A DNA stretch of 64,000 bases from Simmondsia chinensis (GCA_018398585.1 JAGTTD010000006.1:2864501-2928500), one strand, 5' to 3'. Counted from the stretch's first letter, positions 1-12,255 are shown. Numbers and translations are program-made. Notes: a model not told the origin generated them from the letters alone.

Positions 1-528
1 GAATTCATGCAACTTTAGTAATTTTCTATATACATTTATATATTTTTAAATAAACGCTTCCTTGACACTCCTAATCTTAGATATTTCATGATTGCTTGCT
101 CCCAAGTTATTGCCTTCTTTTTCGCTCATGTTCGTGCTTCCGCTTCATACAACTATGATTCAAGATTAGTATAAATTCAGAAAGGTGAAATTATTAATAT
201 CTAAACTATGAAACAATTGCCAATCCTATACTGGTATGCAAGGGATGCCTCTTTTTGCATACCTTGTGAACAAAATGAGTTCGTTTTTACTTTTTAAATC
301 TTGAGGAGTTCGCTAAATTAGTAAGATATTGAAATGTGGTGCTTCATGAAGCACTAGATCTGAGGTTTGAATTCTAATCACTGAATGCAATCAACTTTTG
401 GACTTACTGGGTTAGTAGGATCTAAGTTACCATATTGTGTGTTGGGAAACTTTTGAGTAGCCAATGCTAGTAAATCGGAAACTAGTTGAGATAGATGTAA
501 GTTGGTCTAAACACCCTAGTTATGAGAA
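1..528. other. no gene recognised
   Basis: AT-rich DNA with no convincing coding sequence. A short stretch around 360-395 resembles a tRNA-type B box and may be an old SINE piece, but nothing else supports this. Confidence 0.4.
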
Positions 529-934
529 TACAGGTGTATATATGGGCCAAGCAGAATCCGAGCTGTGATACCCCACACTTGGCTTATAAACATTTTAGTT
601 TGGCTTGAAACTCACTAGACATGAAAACTTCAAGCTTAAGCTTAGTTCCCTCAAACTTAGCTTAGCAATCTCCAAGCTAAACTTGCCTTATTTATGGTCA
701 TTTAAGCTCGATTTCGGATTGTTTATGTTCGTTTAGGCTGGAGAGGCCCATTTAGGAATATTTATGCTAATAAATTATAATGAAATAGGCTCATTTAGAC
801 TTGTTTGTGCTTGTGAACGTACGAGCTTGAGTTTGGCTCCTTAAGCTAATTGAGTCAGCTTAGCTCATTTATGACGATTCGAGTCCCGTCTTTTGAGCAA
901 GACTCGAATCAATCTCAACTCATCTACATCCCTA
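529..934. mobile_element. hAT-type MITE rich in GAGCT/AGGCTC words
   Basis: A 406-bp non-autonomous element. It starts with TACAGGTGTA and ends with TACATCCCTA, which are approximate terminal inverted repeats. The perfect 8-bp direct repeat TATGAGAA lies on both sides (521-528 and 935-942), as expected for hAT transposition. The interior is made of degenerate AGCTTAG/GAGCTT words and has no open frame. Related GAGCTC-rich elements occur at 8024 and 36108. Confidence 0.8.
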
Positions 935-1979
935 TATGAGAAAAAATGAACATTTTTTCGATAGTCAAAGGTATAACAATATCCTAATAAGGGTCACTAA
1001 CATCCAGGGGAGGGGGGAGATGAGCCTCGAACCTAAGACTTTTGAACTTGGGGTATAGGTAGCCTAACTATTACACCTAACTCAACCGCTGAGAAAAAAT
1101 GACGAAGTATCCTCAACCGTCAGTTCTCCTTGTGGTGGGGCTCATGATGGACACACCAGCATGTGCACATTGAAAAGAGAGCAAAATAGGTAAACTTTCG
1201 AATAGAGAAATTCAAAAGTGTCCTTTTTCATTCAAGTCTTGTATGTTTCTCCATATATAGCCAAAGTTGAGCTTTCTTCTCCATTTTCTTCAAACTGCAA
1301 ATCTTGTGGGCTTCGCATTCATGTCTTGCTGCCACGTCCTAACCTATCCTTTGCAACCTACGCCTCTTAAAACAGTTATTTGGTGGCAAGTCATATCATG
1401 TCATTTAAAATTTGTGGTCTTTTTTAGTATAAAATCGGTTTACCCACCGAAGCCGAGTCCGCGGAAATCCATAAGAGAGGTGAAAAACAAGACAAAACAA
1501 AACTAAACTATAGACTCTAGAACCACTAGACATCTACTAACACGTCAACCCCTGAAGTACAATAGCATACCTCAAAAAATTGAGGCGCATATACCCACAC
1601 TAATCCCTAAAATACGGAGAGTTAAATGAAATACATTTATATCAGGTCCCAAAACACAGAACACCAAATGGATCAGACCGAGGACGGAGTATGAGCTGAC
1701 TAATTCTTGTGATGCTTCTTCTTGTGGGTAACTCCAACGATATCGGCTTCAAGAAAGCAAAAAAGATGATGCATGTCGCAGTCAAGACCATTATATCTTA
1801 AACCCAATTTCTTGCCAAGCTCCTACTCTATGGAAGATGGAGGAAGGCTCGACAGAGGGCTTAATAGGACGAGATGCAGGACCAATTTATGTTCGTCTTA
1901 AAACATAACAAAATATAGTGAATATAATATTTGTTCAATTTGGTTAAAGGTCGGTTAATCTTGCTGGATTAAGCTCAAA
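935..1979. other. no gene; possible SINE remnant
   Basis: No coding sequence is supported. On the minus strand 1010-1090 contains GGTTCGAGGC preceded by an A-box-like stretch, the layout of a tRNA-derived SINE, but no tail or TSD was found. The open frame at 1267-1506 has no family resemblance. Confidence 0.35.
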
Positions 1980-2135
1980 TTTGATTCATGCATTGTTGTG
2001 TTGTGTTTGTAGGCTTCGAACTCGCGTCTTCTTTGGTAAATAAGGCTTTGATACCATATTAGAAAATCAACAATCTCAAAAGTTTAAACTAATAGGTAAA
2101 AGTCTATTAATAATTTTGTACTCTAATAGTTTTTG
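1980..2135 (-). mobile_element. TRIM retrotransposon fragment
   Basis: Contains the reverse complement of a primer-binding site for initiator tRNA-Met (GATACCAT near 2049) next to one short LTR ('caatctcaaaagttt' type). It matches the TRIM family that is complete at 59846-60138. The second LTR is missing. Confidence 0.55.
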
Positions 2136-2611
2136 TTTTTATTTCTACTTTGTTTTCTAGTGTATAGATATTAAAATTCTCAGCAAACATGGGGGTTACG
2201 TGTCAAGTATTGGTTAGGGGATCACCTATTCATGCTTTCCTCGTAGAATTATAACGTTGTTTGCAGCTGCAGGCACACGCTTTCTTATTCCTGCATGTCC
2301 ATGTCAATCCTGTGGGGCCGCCCCAATCAACGGCCTAGATTTCTCACACGTGCATACATATCTGAAGGTCAGATTTTACTTTCTTCCCAATTTATTTGTG
2401 ATTCTTTTGTCCAATTAAAAGTATCAAAATATCGTATTAATATCTGTGTAAATTATCCTCCAGTTGAAGTAACTATGATATATCTAATGTTTTGTTGTAT
2501 TATTAGAGCTAAGCAGAGCCAATCAAGACCTCAAACAATGCAAATGACAGTTTGAGACCCTCTGAATTATAATCTTTAATCTGACCGATATTTTAGTTTC
2601 ATTTTATAATG
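2136..2611. other. no gene recognised; contains a G-box
   Basis: Mixed-composition DNA. CACGTG (a plant G-box core) lies near 2346. The 86-codon frame at 2295-2555 resembles nothing known to me and lacks context. A decayed promoter or leader is possible but unproven. Confidence 0.3.
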
Positions 2612-3001
2612 TAGGGTTATTTCACCAAAGGTCCTTGTACTTTGCTCATTATGTCAGCTTAGTTCTTGTACTTTTAATTGTGTCAATTTAATTTCTGACC
2701 AATTGATATTATTTCAATTTGGTCCCATGAGTAAAATTTATGTTAAGTTATTGATGAAATTTTTAATGGTTTGACCATGAGTTGGGTTAAATTGAGTCGA
2801 CGGGTGGATTTATAGTTGATTACTTGCATGTAATGTAATTGTGTCGTTAAAAATTACGTCAATAACTTAACTTGAATTTAACTAATAGACCAAATTGACA
2901 CAATATGAATTGTAGAGGGATTAAATTGACACAATTAAAAGTATAAGAACTAAGTTGGCACAATGAGAAAGTAGAGGGACCTTTGGTGTAAATAACCCTA
3001 T
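2612..3001. mobile_element. TIR DNA transposon (MITE), ~390 bp
   Basis: The two ends are inverted copies over at least 80 bp. Each reads inward from TAGGGTTATTT through an ACCAAAGGTCC word, then a TTTTAATTGTGTCAATTTAAT tract. TA at both outer edges could be a Stowaway-like TSD. There is no open frame. Similar TAGGGTTATTTACA ends mark the unrelated-interior element at 51358-51905. Confidence 0.8.
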
Positions 3002-5985
3002 AGTTTATTTAAGTAATATTTATATCACTAGAGAAACATTAATAAACATGAAGGTTCCATTTTCCTTTTGCAGGGTAACGGTGGGGGTTTCGGTTTGCTT
3101 TCCCTTCATCTTGTCTCGTACTAGGTGCCTTGGGTTATTTTCTTCTGTTTTTGTGTCTTATCCAGTGCAGGTGAAGTCTTTTAACATGTTCTAATTTCCA
3201 CTTTGTTTTTGTATCTTTTGATATGTTTCTATATTGGTCTCCTCTGCTGCATGCTTTTCTGGTGTAGGCTAAGGCCTCGTTTTTACGGATGTGCATGTTT
3301 TAAATCGTGACTTTTGTCACTAACTATCGGCCCGGGGGGTTGAAGTTTCCATCTTAAAAATTCACTCCGCACCCTAAACCTCTTACAATCTGCCCTAAAC
3401 CTGTAATTGTTTTGTGTAGTTATAGGCCCACGAGCCCAGATGGTTTGCAAATGAGCCCATATACTTGTTTTATTTTTTACTTTGTGTATTTAATATGCAC
3501 GATTTATATTATTAGTTTATAAAACATGATTCCTTAAATTGATTAATATATTACGAGAAATTGTTAGCATATGACACTAATTTATATGACATTTGTTAGA
3601 CGAGGATAAGAATAACAAATAGTTATATTTTAATGGTTGGATTTAGTTTCATTAACTTAAAATAGTTTAATAACTTCGGAGTTTGGTTAGAGTTGCTCAC
3701 TAGATTGAAGCATCCAGCTGTGACGTTGAAGAAGGCAATTCCATCAAAAAAACAGGCAAGTAGTATGTATTTATTTTTTGAAAAATTACACATCAAACTC
3801 TGCGGATACGAACATCAAACAAAATAATGTAATGAAAAACTTAGAAATCTATGTAGAAACTCTCTGAGCTAAAGAAAAATTTTGTGAACCAAATAGATGC
3901 CTCAATTAAAGATACTAACCCTCTATGAACATCTAATCATATCTCGAAAATTCACTTACCATCTCTCAACTCTTGTGTAACTTTGCATAGTAAGTTGCAA
4001 AAGTTTTCTCAATGTAACTATTCCGGTAAAGCTACAAACCTCCCACAAACAACTCTTGGACGATGAAGTTGCAAACCTTCAATTAAATCACTCGAGTATG
4101 GCTCTTTGCATACTCGAGTGGTCCACACTCAAAACTTGAACACAAAAATAAAAGCACTCACAAATAAAACTCTAAACACACAAATAATATTCCCATTTTT
4201 GCCTCTTCCTTAGGACACCCGAGACAATTTTTTGTGAATGAACCTACACACTTCATATTTTTTCTCTCCACTCTTTGACTTAGCCCCTTTCTGTAAAAAA
4301 AATGTATATTTCCAATTCAATAATAAAGTTTAAAATATCAAATCTTAAACTAAATTGGGTAATAAATTTTACTCAAATGAGACCTCAAATATATCTTATT
4401 TGTTTAACTTTTAATTTTCTGGTTTTCTAGTACTGTTTTCCTTCTTTTCCTTCGTTCTTTTTACATATACACAACAAAATGTACAGCCTACCTTGATAAT
4501 TTTGCCTCAGTTATTTGATATGTTACTGTAGTGGATTTTGCCAAAACTTATATATCTTAAGGTGTTGATGTATTTATCAATTATGTACGCTTATATTTTA
4601 ATATATTCGGTGAAGTATGTAAATTTGAAAATTTTCACATAGATACTTTAGTTTAGAATTCGGTGAATCTTGTTAGTATTTGGTCAATTTTCACCGGAAA
4701 ATGAAAATGTGACACATAATTATAGTAATACATATGATTTATGTCAGTGTTTTTAATGAATACGCAATTGATTGATCACAATTACAGGATTATGATAGAG
4801 ACTATCTATACATTGCTAAAACCATTTATCATTTTAGCATTTTCTAGTAAGAAAAGTATCAAACTTTGATGAAGCAAATTAATTGTTAGGATCGTATTTT
4901 ACGTTAGCATCTTACATGGAAAATCCATCAAGTTTTGGTATATGGTTTAAATTGATAATTGTTTTAAACTTCATGATATCTTTGTTTTTGTTATCTTTTG
5001 AAATGTTTCTATATTGGTCTCTTCTGTTGCACACTTTTCTGGGGTAGGCTCAATTGTCACTCTCGTGGATGCGCCCGTTTTGTAGAGCGACTTTCCTCAC
5101 TAATTATCGCAAATATATATATATATATTAGAGAGGTGGGAACGAACTATTATTTTTAAATTAAGTTAAACTTTTGAAGTTTGACCTAATTAGGCATAGA
5201 AATGGAAATCGCATCAGCTATGCCTAATCCCTGTCACTGTTAGGTACATCTTTTTCTATGTTTTTTTCAAGGGTATTTGGACCTAAAATAAAATGTTTTA
5301 TTTTCGATCTTAATATAATGTTTTGATAAAGTCTCGTTGGTATCTAAATTATTTAGAATTATAGTTTATATGAGTTATTTATAAATTACCGTTTGATTTT
5401 TGTAAGTATGTGACAATTGATTTTTAAAATAGTCCCTTATATATTTCATAAAGTCTCCTTTTTTATTTTGTTTAAGATAGTCTTTTATATTATAATTTAT
5501 GATAAGTTCTTAACTGTTTGATTTTTACTGAGGTGAATCAAATAGGTAACTAATTTTATTATTAAATAATAAATAATTGACTATCTCATATTACAAAAAG
5601 AAAAAAAAGATAATTAAGTGTTTAATTTTATATATACCTACTAATATTAAGGGATATGAAAAAAAAAGGACCAATTTGAATAAATTGAGTGTACTTATAA
5701 AATAAATAAGGATGCTTACTAATAATATTAAGGGATATAAAAAAAAAAAAAAATAAATAAATAAGAACGCTTCGTGAAAGTTCTAGATGTATGACTTTTG
5801 TATTGATGGAAATTATTTCACTGTCATTGAATATTTTATTGTGTTCATTAAAGATGGATAAACTTTATCAAATATTAGTTACTGTAATTTTATTTAAATA
5901 TAATAAATGTAAGAGAATGGAACTACATTGAGTTACACAAACATAATAAATTATTAAATATATTTTGCAACAGGAAAGACTTTGG
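3002..5985. other. no gene; pair of ~130-bp direct repeats
   Basis: AT-rich, with no coding sequence supported. A segment near 3205-3335 is repeated in direct orientation near 4980-5110; both carry the word TGTTTCTATATTGGTCTC followed by a GTAGGCT word. I do not recognise the repeat. Poly-A tracts occur near 5727-5760. The rest looks like featureless intergenic DNA. Confidence 0.45.
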
Positions 5986-6293
5986 TAGAGGTGGCTAGTG
6001 GGTCGGGTCGGGCTGTTAGCGGGCCGGATTGGGCCTCCTTAGGGGTGAGGACGCTTGGGCCCGATTTGGGTCCGGCCCAAGCCTGCCTAGGCCTGGGGCC
6101 TCTCTGCCCATTTTATGGCAATTTGGGGGATTATTTAGACATTTTAACTTATTTTATGATTTATTTTATATTTATATAATTATAATTATATTTTTTAATA
6201 AGTTATAATACTTTAATTATATATATCTTTAAACAAGGGCGCCATCCCGGCCTGGGCCCAGACCTGGCCCAGCTCGGCCCGTGGCCACCTCTA
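5986..6293. mobile_element. hAT-type MITE, GGGCC-rich
   Basis: A 308-bp element with terminal inverted repeats TAGAGGTGGC / GCCACCTCTA. It is flanked by GACTTTGG and GGCTTTGG (7 of 8 bases identical), a hAT-like 8-bp TSD. The ends are rich in GGGCC/GGCCC words around an AT-rich centre. The small open frame inside is compositional. Confidence 0.78.
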
Positions 6294-6710
6294 GGCTTTG
6301 GTGGTATGTCATGAGTCATGTCAGATTACTCGGAAATGATTGCCTACCTCTCGCATCTACTAAGATGAGGTAGGTTCTTTTCTATTAGAAAGCCTACCGG
6401 GAAGCCTATGACATACCTAAGGTCGGACAACTCTACCTTTGCAAATATCTCTTACTCGGAAATACTGAGTAACTTAACTTCTGAGCAACATAAAAATAAC
6501 TAGGAATAAAGCTAGCATCACTACAATGACATGCATAGCATAATCAGGTTGCCTTTGTTCATCAGATTACCATAGCCGAGCCACTAGTAATAGTATTGCT
6601 ATGTTGCACCTTACCCTACAAATAGACCATTTTAAGGATCATAAGAGGCGTGAGATTAATGCAAGACGGTGAAGAAAACTTGAAAAAATAATACAAAAAC
6701 TTATTGGCCA
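6294..6710. other. no gene recognised
   Basis: No supported coding sequence. A short imperfect stem (CCTACCTC ... GAGGTAGG) lies at about 6342-6374. Confidence 0.35.
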
Positions 6711-6715
6711 TACAT

Positions 6716-7330
6716 ATGTTGGTGTATTTTCAAAATAAGAATTGATAATAAAGTATTTAAAATTTGTCTCAATGTTGTTTGAAGTGGTTTTTATTCGTAT
6801 GGGATGTGTGTCGACACAAAGGGCTTGTGTGTCGACACATAATCCTACAGAAGAGTACTGCAGAGGCGTGTGTCGTTACACAGAACCCATGTGTCGACAC
6901 ACAGAACCTGTATGTCGACGTACAGGACAGTTTTTTAACTGTTTTCGGCAGTTAATTTCCGAATTTTTGCGCCCCTTTTTCGGGTGTGTTTTGGGACATG
7001 TCTTTTCATACTTGTATTATAAATCCATCCCCTTGGTTATATTTGGAAGAATGGATTTGATAAAATTGAAATCATAAAAGACTTGAAAAAGGTTCCAAGA
7101 GATTGAAAGAACTTTGGTCAAGAGTTTGATCAAAAAATGTTGAAAGTTCTTTGAAAAAACATCATTCTCATTCATCTCACTATGTCTCTTCCTTTACATA
7201 TTCTCTTCTTTATATTTGGTTGTAATTGTATCCCAGAGGATATTTTATATGCCGAAAGTGATTACATAGCCTCACCAACCTGAGATCTTTTGGTTACCCG
7301 GTTCTCGATTTATTGGGAAATTCTCTAACA
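6716..7330 (+). mobile_element. solo LTR (Copia-like) with TGTGTCGACACA repeats
   Basis: A 615-bp unit beginning TGTTGG and ending TAACA. It is flanked by the perfect 5-bp repeat ACATA (6711-6715 and 7331-7335), the signature of a solo LTR left after recombination between two LTRs. A TATA-like ATTATAAATCC near 7016-7026 could be the old core promoter. Upstream of it, in the presumed U3, several near-copies of the palindrome TGTGTCGACACA lie at 6804-6930. The Copia assignment is inferred from general layout only; no protein-coding part remains. Open frames across it are by-products of the repeats. Confidence 0.72.
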
Positions 7331-7335
7331 ACATA

Positions 7336-8015
7336 AAGATCTTGCACTTCGGGTTTAAAAGCAGTCTATCCCTTCTCTAAACATAAATTAATAACAAAAG
7401 AAATACCCATACATATTCTATTGTTTTAAATTTGTAGAGTTGAATTAGACCCATTTTTTTTTTTTTAAATCAAACAAACGACCGTCGGTCTAGACTTAGT
7501 TGTTTCATATTTGAATTCTTTGAAATTAATATTGCCATAAAATAAGATTTAAGGCTTGACTAACTTTTTTCTTAGACCTCATTTGTTCGAGTCGTCTGTT
7601 ATATAATGTAATTTTGTCATTAATTATTGGAAAAAAAAAAAAAAAAGAGCTTGACTAACCATGTTGTGAAATTATTATATTTCTTCAATTACTTTTCAGA
7701 ATCATTTTTTAAATTTGTGAAAGTAAATTTAAGGTGTTTCTCTTTGTTTGAAAATACTTTTTTTTTTTCCAGAAATTTGTAAATAATTAATTTGTTAAAT
7801 ACTTTTGTAGGCCAAAGTCAAAATAGCTTGGTTGGCGGCGGAGATTGACCGGGGTCCCTAGCCTTGTTGGAGAGAGGAGTAAATCCGGTATTTTGATATT
7901 TCTTTGGGGGTGAGTTTCGTCAATGGCTTCTAGATGTTCCATTCGTGGAAGATGACCAGGTTTCTGTACATTTACAAAAATGCCCTTCAACCCCATCCAC
8001 AAATATACGATCCCT
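7336..8015. other. no gene recognised
   Basis: AT-rich DNA with poly-A and poly-T tracts near 7447, 7630 and 7759. Minus-strand frames at 7787-8156 run into the adjacent MITE and are not supported. Confidence 0.4.
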
Positions 8016-8023
8016 TATCCATG

Positions 8024-8239
8024 ACTTGGGTGTAAATGAGCCGAGTTGGCTCGTCATAAAATTCAAAAAGGCTTGGCTTGCCTTGTGCTTGAGCTGAGGC
8101 CGAACCCAGTGAAGCTCGAGATCATAAGCTCGCAAGTCTAAATGAGTCGAGCCCAAGCTTAAACGAGCCTATATTGAGCTTAAATGCTGAGCTCGAGTTG
8201 AGCTTAAAGGCTCGGCTCGACTCGGCTCAAATAAACCTC
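8024..8239. mobile_element. hAT-type MITE, GAGCTCG-rich
   Basis: A 216-bp element flanked by the perfect 8-bp repeat TATCCATG (8016-8023 and 8240-8247). The ends read GGGTGTAAATGAGCC and GGCTCAAATAAACCTC, an approximate inverted repeat. The interior is degenerate GAGCTCG/AGCTTA words. Confidence 0.75.
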
Positions 8240-8247
8240 TATCCATG

Positions 8248-9272
8248 AGACATATGATACAACTCAAAATTAAAATCAACCGAAACTAAATTAAAGCAGT
8301 AAATGTACTCAAATGAAAGAACAGAGTAAGAAAAGATAGAAATGATTTGATATTTAATTTTATTGATGTCTTTCTAATATAATCTCGAGTTTATTTATGG
8401 AGTTTGTCCTCCATTTTGGGTCGAGTTTGCGGTACTTCCTCTTGGACTATCGTATTGCTTCTGGTTCATGCATTTATTTAGACATGTATCAACATAACAT
8501 TCACATATCTAATGATAAAAATGTAAACTTTATTTCATCCCTTGCAATGCAAACTTCTTCATTACATCAATTTAGTAGTGATAGAATGATCATATTCTTA
8601 AGAAGAATATGCATATTATTATCAAAAAATGCTTCATGCCAATATTTTCCATCAAAATTTCACCAAATTTATATAGGATATCTAATCGATGAAGTTTTTA
8701 AATTTAATGTATTAAAATTATGAAACTTTTAAGTTTAGGATACCTTATTATAAATCTATATCATACCATGTCGAGTTATTTACACCGTTGATCCTTTGTG
8801 TTTCTAATTTTATTCAAATTGGGTCCCTCTTATCAGACCGTGTATGTATTAGGAAAAGGAAGGTGAGGGTCTGTTTCTGTTTTGTACAAAGCGTGTGATA
8901 AAGAGCATCATTATAATTTATATATAGCTGTTCAGAACTGAAAAATCCATTTAATAAAAATAATTTTATTATTTTTTGGTCCAACCCCCTTGAATTTTCT
9001 TCTTATGCTGAAGATTCTTCTCAAACCCTTTATAAATTCGTATAAACACCATCCCCATTATAATCATATCTTTCCTCACATCTCTTCCTTTTAAATCGGT
9101 TTTGACCCATTTGGAGTACAAAATTATTTCTAAGCCAGTCAGTTAGTTCATATCTCCCCTCGTTATTTCTTTTATACTTGACCAAATCATATAAATCTTG
9201 TAACATTTCTTTCATTTCTCTCCATAAACTCTCTTGTTTTATTTTGTTGTCTCTGTAACTACACCTAGCAGA
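8248..9272 (+). promoter_or_regulatory. upstream region of the 9273 gene
   Basis: No separate gene is supported; the 108-codon frame at 8397-8723 has low-complexity AT composition. TATA-like sequences are CTTTATAAATTC near 9027 and ATATAAAT near 9189. The second would give a leader of about 50 bases. The leader carries CT-rich stretches (TTTCTCTCC near 9213), common in plant 5' leaders. Promoter choice is inferred. Confidence 0.4.
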
Positions 9273-9545
9273 ATGAAGGGTGACAACTACAACAACTACG
9301 AGACATCATGGGCGGACCAGTGGGATCCTGAGCCTGCGTCCGGTCCCAACACCACCACCACGACCACCAAGAAGAGCGGCTCGGGTGGCGGAGGAGCAAA
9401 AGAGAAGTATGGGAAGAAGGTGGAGGAAGGGCTAGCAAAGACCAGAGAAGTGGCCACAACTGGGTTCAAGAAGGTCAAGCAAGGCACCAGTATGGGTTTC
9501 AATTGGGTCCGTGACAAGTACCAAAAAACAAACCAAAAACATTGA
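9273..9545 (+). CDS. small conserved-looking plant protein, 90 aa, function unknown
   Basis: I chose the ATG at 9273 because the protein then starts MKGDNYNNYETSWADQWD; an upstream in-frame ATG at 9234 would only add a hydrophobic leader from the 5' UTR. In order: an acidic, aromatic N-terminus with SWADQWD (about residues 12-18), a Thr/Ser/Gly-rich linker (25-40), and a Lys-rich amphipathic C-terminal half with KEKYGKKVEEG, TGFKKVKQGTSMGFNW and a KY pair near the end. No signal peptide, membrane segment or catalytic motif is visible. Codon use and the clear contrast with surrounding AT-rich DNA support a real single-exon gene. AATAAA lies near 9563, a plausible polyadenylation signal. I believe short plant proteins with this layout are widespread, but I cannot name the family. 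Confidence 0.72.
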   Translation: MKGDNYNNYETSWADQWDPEPASGPNTTTTTTKKSGSGGGGAKEKYGKKVEEGLAKTREVATTGFKKVKQGTSMGFNWVRDKYQKTNQKH

Positions 9546-9569
9546 TTTACTTCATTTATTCAAATAAAT

Positions 9570-11284
9570 GTTTATTTTTAAAAAAATTTAATGCATTTGC
9601 GCTGATCGATGTGATAATAATCGACAGAGAAAGTATTAGAGGTATGTGTATTTTAAAAGTTGTTTTAATTCTATGTTTTAGGGTCGGGGTCCTTTAAAAA
9701 AAGCCTTTCTATAAGGTGACATTTTATTAGGTAAGCCTACGTACATCTTATTTGTTTTAAACCTTGCCTTGAACAAAGTCTCTTTGAAACACCGAGTGGT
9801 TGTATTATCAGATTTTTAGTATAAATGCATAAATTTTTTTGACATATATATAATGTAAAAATTATGTTTTTTTGTTGTATTTGTTTGTTCTTTTATGATT
9901 GATATTCACTATGTATCCATATAGTTGTAATCTTTGAATATTCTTTCCCCTGTTTTGCCATTATTTATGTATAAAATTTACGTGTTTTAATGTAAATTTA
10001 CGTGCCCTGAAATATATATGTTGATGTTGGATTTCATCAATATATCTTAGTATATGTATGTTAAAAAATTGTTAGTATACATGTCTCGTTGCTTGACTGT
10101 TGCCTCAATTGTAAGAACGCACCTATTCAAACCACCGTTCCTCGATGATCAATTTTATGGAATTTTTAAACAGTCTTGACATCTCATTGAGACTCGCTTT
10201 GTGTCTAAATTTAGTAGCCTTGATGTCTCGTCTGTTATTAGAATTAGTAGCTTTTTGTTACTTGAATTATTCGACACAGACTATAAATTGTGTCTAAATT
10301 TACTAGCAATATTCTTAAAAGATGGGTCAGAAACATCCTCCCCAATAGATCCTTGTGTACAACATATTATAATCACGAGAAAATAATTTAAAAAAAAGAA
10401 AGAAAAATCATGTGAAACAACTGAATGTGTCTATATGTTCATCTGTATTTCAACTACTGTAAAACTTGATTATCATCTTTTTTCTTTATTTTTTACATCT
10501 AAATTTTTTAATGACAGACAAATTATGCAAACTTTATTTATAATATTAATCACCGACTTTAATCTAATATTGACAATCAAATTGAATTATTAAAAAAAAA
10601 AAAAGTCGTATATTTTGAGTCTAATCTTTGAATATTCTTTACCGTGTTTGGTGACCCTCATGGTTCTTTCCTCCATTGTTGGTAAAGACAAAGCATCACG
10701 AGACAAACCTTCAATAATATTTAGCATTTTTTTAACGAAAATCACCTAAATTTTAGGTACTATTTTAAAAAATTATTGAGATTTTTTAATTTTTTAATCT
10801 CACATCTAAATTTTTTAAAAATTTTCTAAATATTAATGCTGTTAAAATCTGTTAGCTTTTGCTAGCGTAGCTTGTTTTAAAAAAAGAAATAATTTCAAAA
10901 AAATTAAATTTACATTTAAAAAATATTTTAAATATTTAGAAAATATATAAATATTTTAAGAACTAATTTCTATATTTAAAAAATATATATATATATATAT
11001 ATACATGTTTTAAATGCCACACAAATGTTAACAGCATCATATTAAAGTGTGCATTAAAAATTTTTGAAAAGTTTAATTGTGACATTAAAAAATTAAAAAA
11101 TTTAGAAGATTTGTTTAAAACAAAACCTAAAAATTAAGCGATTTTTAGTTAAAAAAACCGTAATACTTAATGAGCAAATCGATTGTCCAAAAAAAATTGA
11201 GCAAATCCTCTTGTCCCTATATAGAATAGAATGATGACCAAAATATATATATATGTACTATATGTTGTTTCAGAAAAAAATTGA
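9570..11284. other. no gene recognised
   Basis: Very AT-rich intergenic DNA. It includes an (AT)n tract near 10983-11002 and a long self-complementary AT-rich stretch around 10730-11130, with TTTTAAATTTAG-type words on both strands, which may be a decayed inverted-repeat element. Confidence 0.4.
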
Positions 11285-12255
11285 GTAGGTTGCTTAAATT
11301 GGAGGGTTTGACCCCAATTTGTCCCAAACAAGACTGAGTAGGTTCTTTCGGATTAGAGCCGGACTCAAGCTCTTACTGAGAAATCAACCGCTGGCGCGTT
11401 TGGTTCGGACTTACCTGCAAAAGGAGCATGGCAGTTAGAGGGACCCGCGGGGTGGACCGTGGGAGACCCCTCCAATGCCTAAGTCAGTAAAGGTCATGGT
11501 AATAGTAAATATGCGTATAATAAGTAACATGAAGTAAAGGGGTAGCTCTTAGTAAGTGGGAGAAGAGAGGATAGGGTGAAGAGCGGGGGGTGGTAGCAGG
11601 GTGAGACGAGGGGTCTCTAGAGAGAGGGAAAGAAGTACCTCCTCGCTTGGAGGACTTGCCTTGAATAAAAGGAGAGAGGCTGGTTTTTAAAGAGGGAGGA
11701 GAGGCGGTGGAAGGTTGGCGGGAGCCGTGGGCATAAAGGTTGTTTAACGTGAGAGGAAAAGGTAGGTAGCTAGCTGATGATTGGTTGGTTGGTGGCGCCC
11801 TTCCCTTAAGGAGGAAGCGAGGTGTGCCATTGGTGGCTAGGGTAGATGGTAATGTGCTTCACGGTAGGGGGATGGCATTACTGTTGGAGAGGGTGTGCCG
11901 TGATGGGTGTGCCACCGTGTATATCCCATTATCAACATGCCGCCAAGCTCGTACTGTCATGGACTTGCATTTACCACACAGAGGGAGCAAGGGATACTGG
12001 GATCCCTACGTACATGGTAGAATAGGTGCGACAAGGTGACGTGGTCATATAAGGAGTTGGCGGTATGTAGGGTGCTGCCAAGGTTATGCCACCGTGGCCC
12101 AGCGTCTGGCGTTTGCCATTAAAGATAGGCAAGTGCCGCCTAAGTCGTGCCACCGAATCTTTTACCGCCAAGGACCTGCTAGCTTATTTCCTCAACATAT
12201 GTGGATTTCATGAGTTCTAATTCCGTAGGTCGGACCCAAAGGCCCAATAAAATTT
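11285..12255. mobile_element. probable Ty3/gypsy-type LTR fragment
   Basis: A GC-rich island in AT-rich surroundings with no credible protein. It contains CCTCCAATGCCTAAGTCAGT near 11470, a phrase I associate with LTRs of plant gypsy elements, and TATA-like AATAAAAGG near 11666. It ends in a CCCAATAAAAT word near 12243. I could not find matching TSDs or the partner LTR, so the boundaries are approximate and the identification rests on sequence texture. Confidence 0.42.

Noticed and set aside
6742..7077. 111-codon plus-strand open frame
   Set aside because: Lies wholly within the solo LTR; its Cys/Arg/Thr-rich text comes from the TGTGTCGACACA repeats.
8397..8723. 108-codon open frame upstream of the 9273 gene
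   Set aside because: AT-driven composition, no recognisable motif, no splice or promoter context.
9265..9517. Two minus-strand open frames over the 9273 gene
   Set aside because: Shadows of the GC-richer coding strand; poly-Ser/Val/Pro text mirrors the Gly/Thr/Lys-rich real protein.
11785..12171. Open frames in the GC-rich island
   Set aside because: Inside a probable gypsy LTR; no protein similarity and both strands are equally open.
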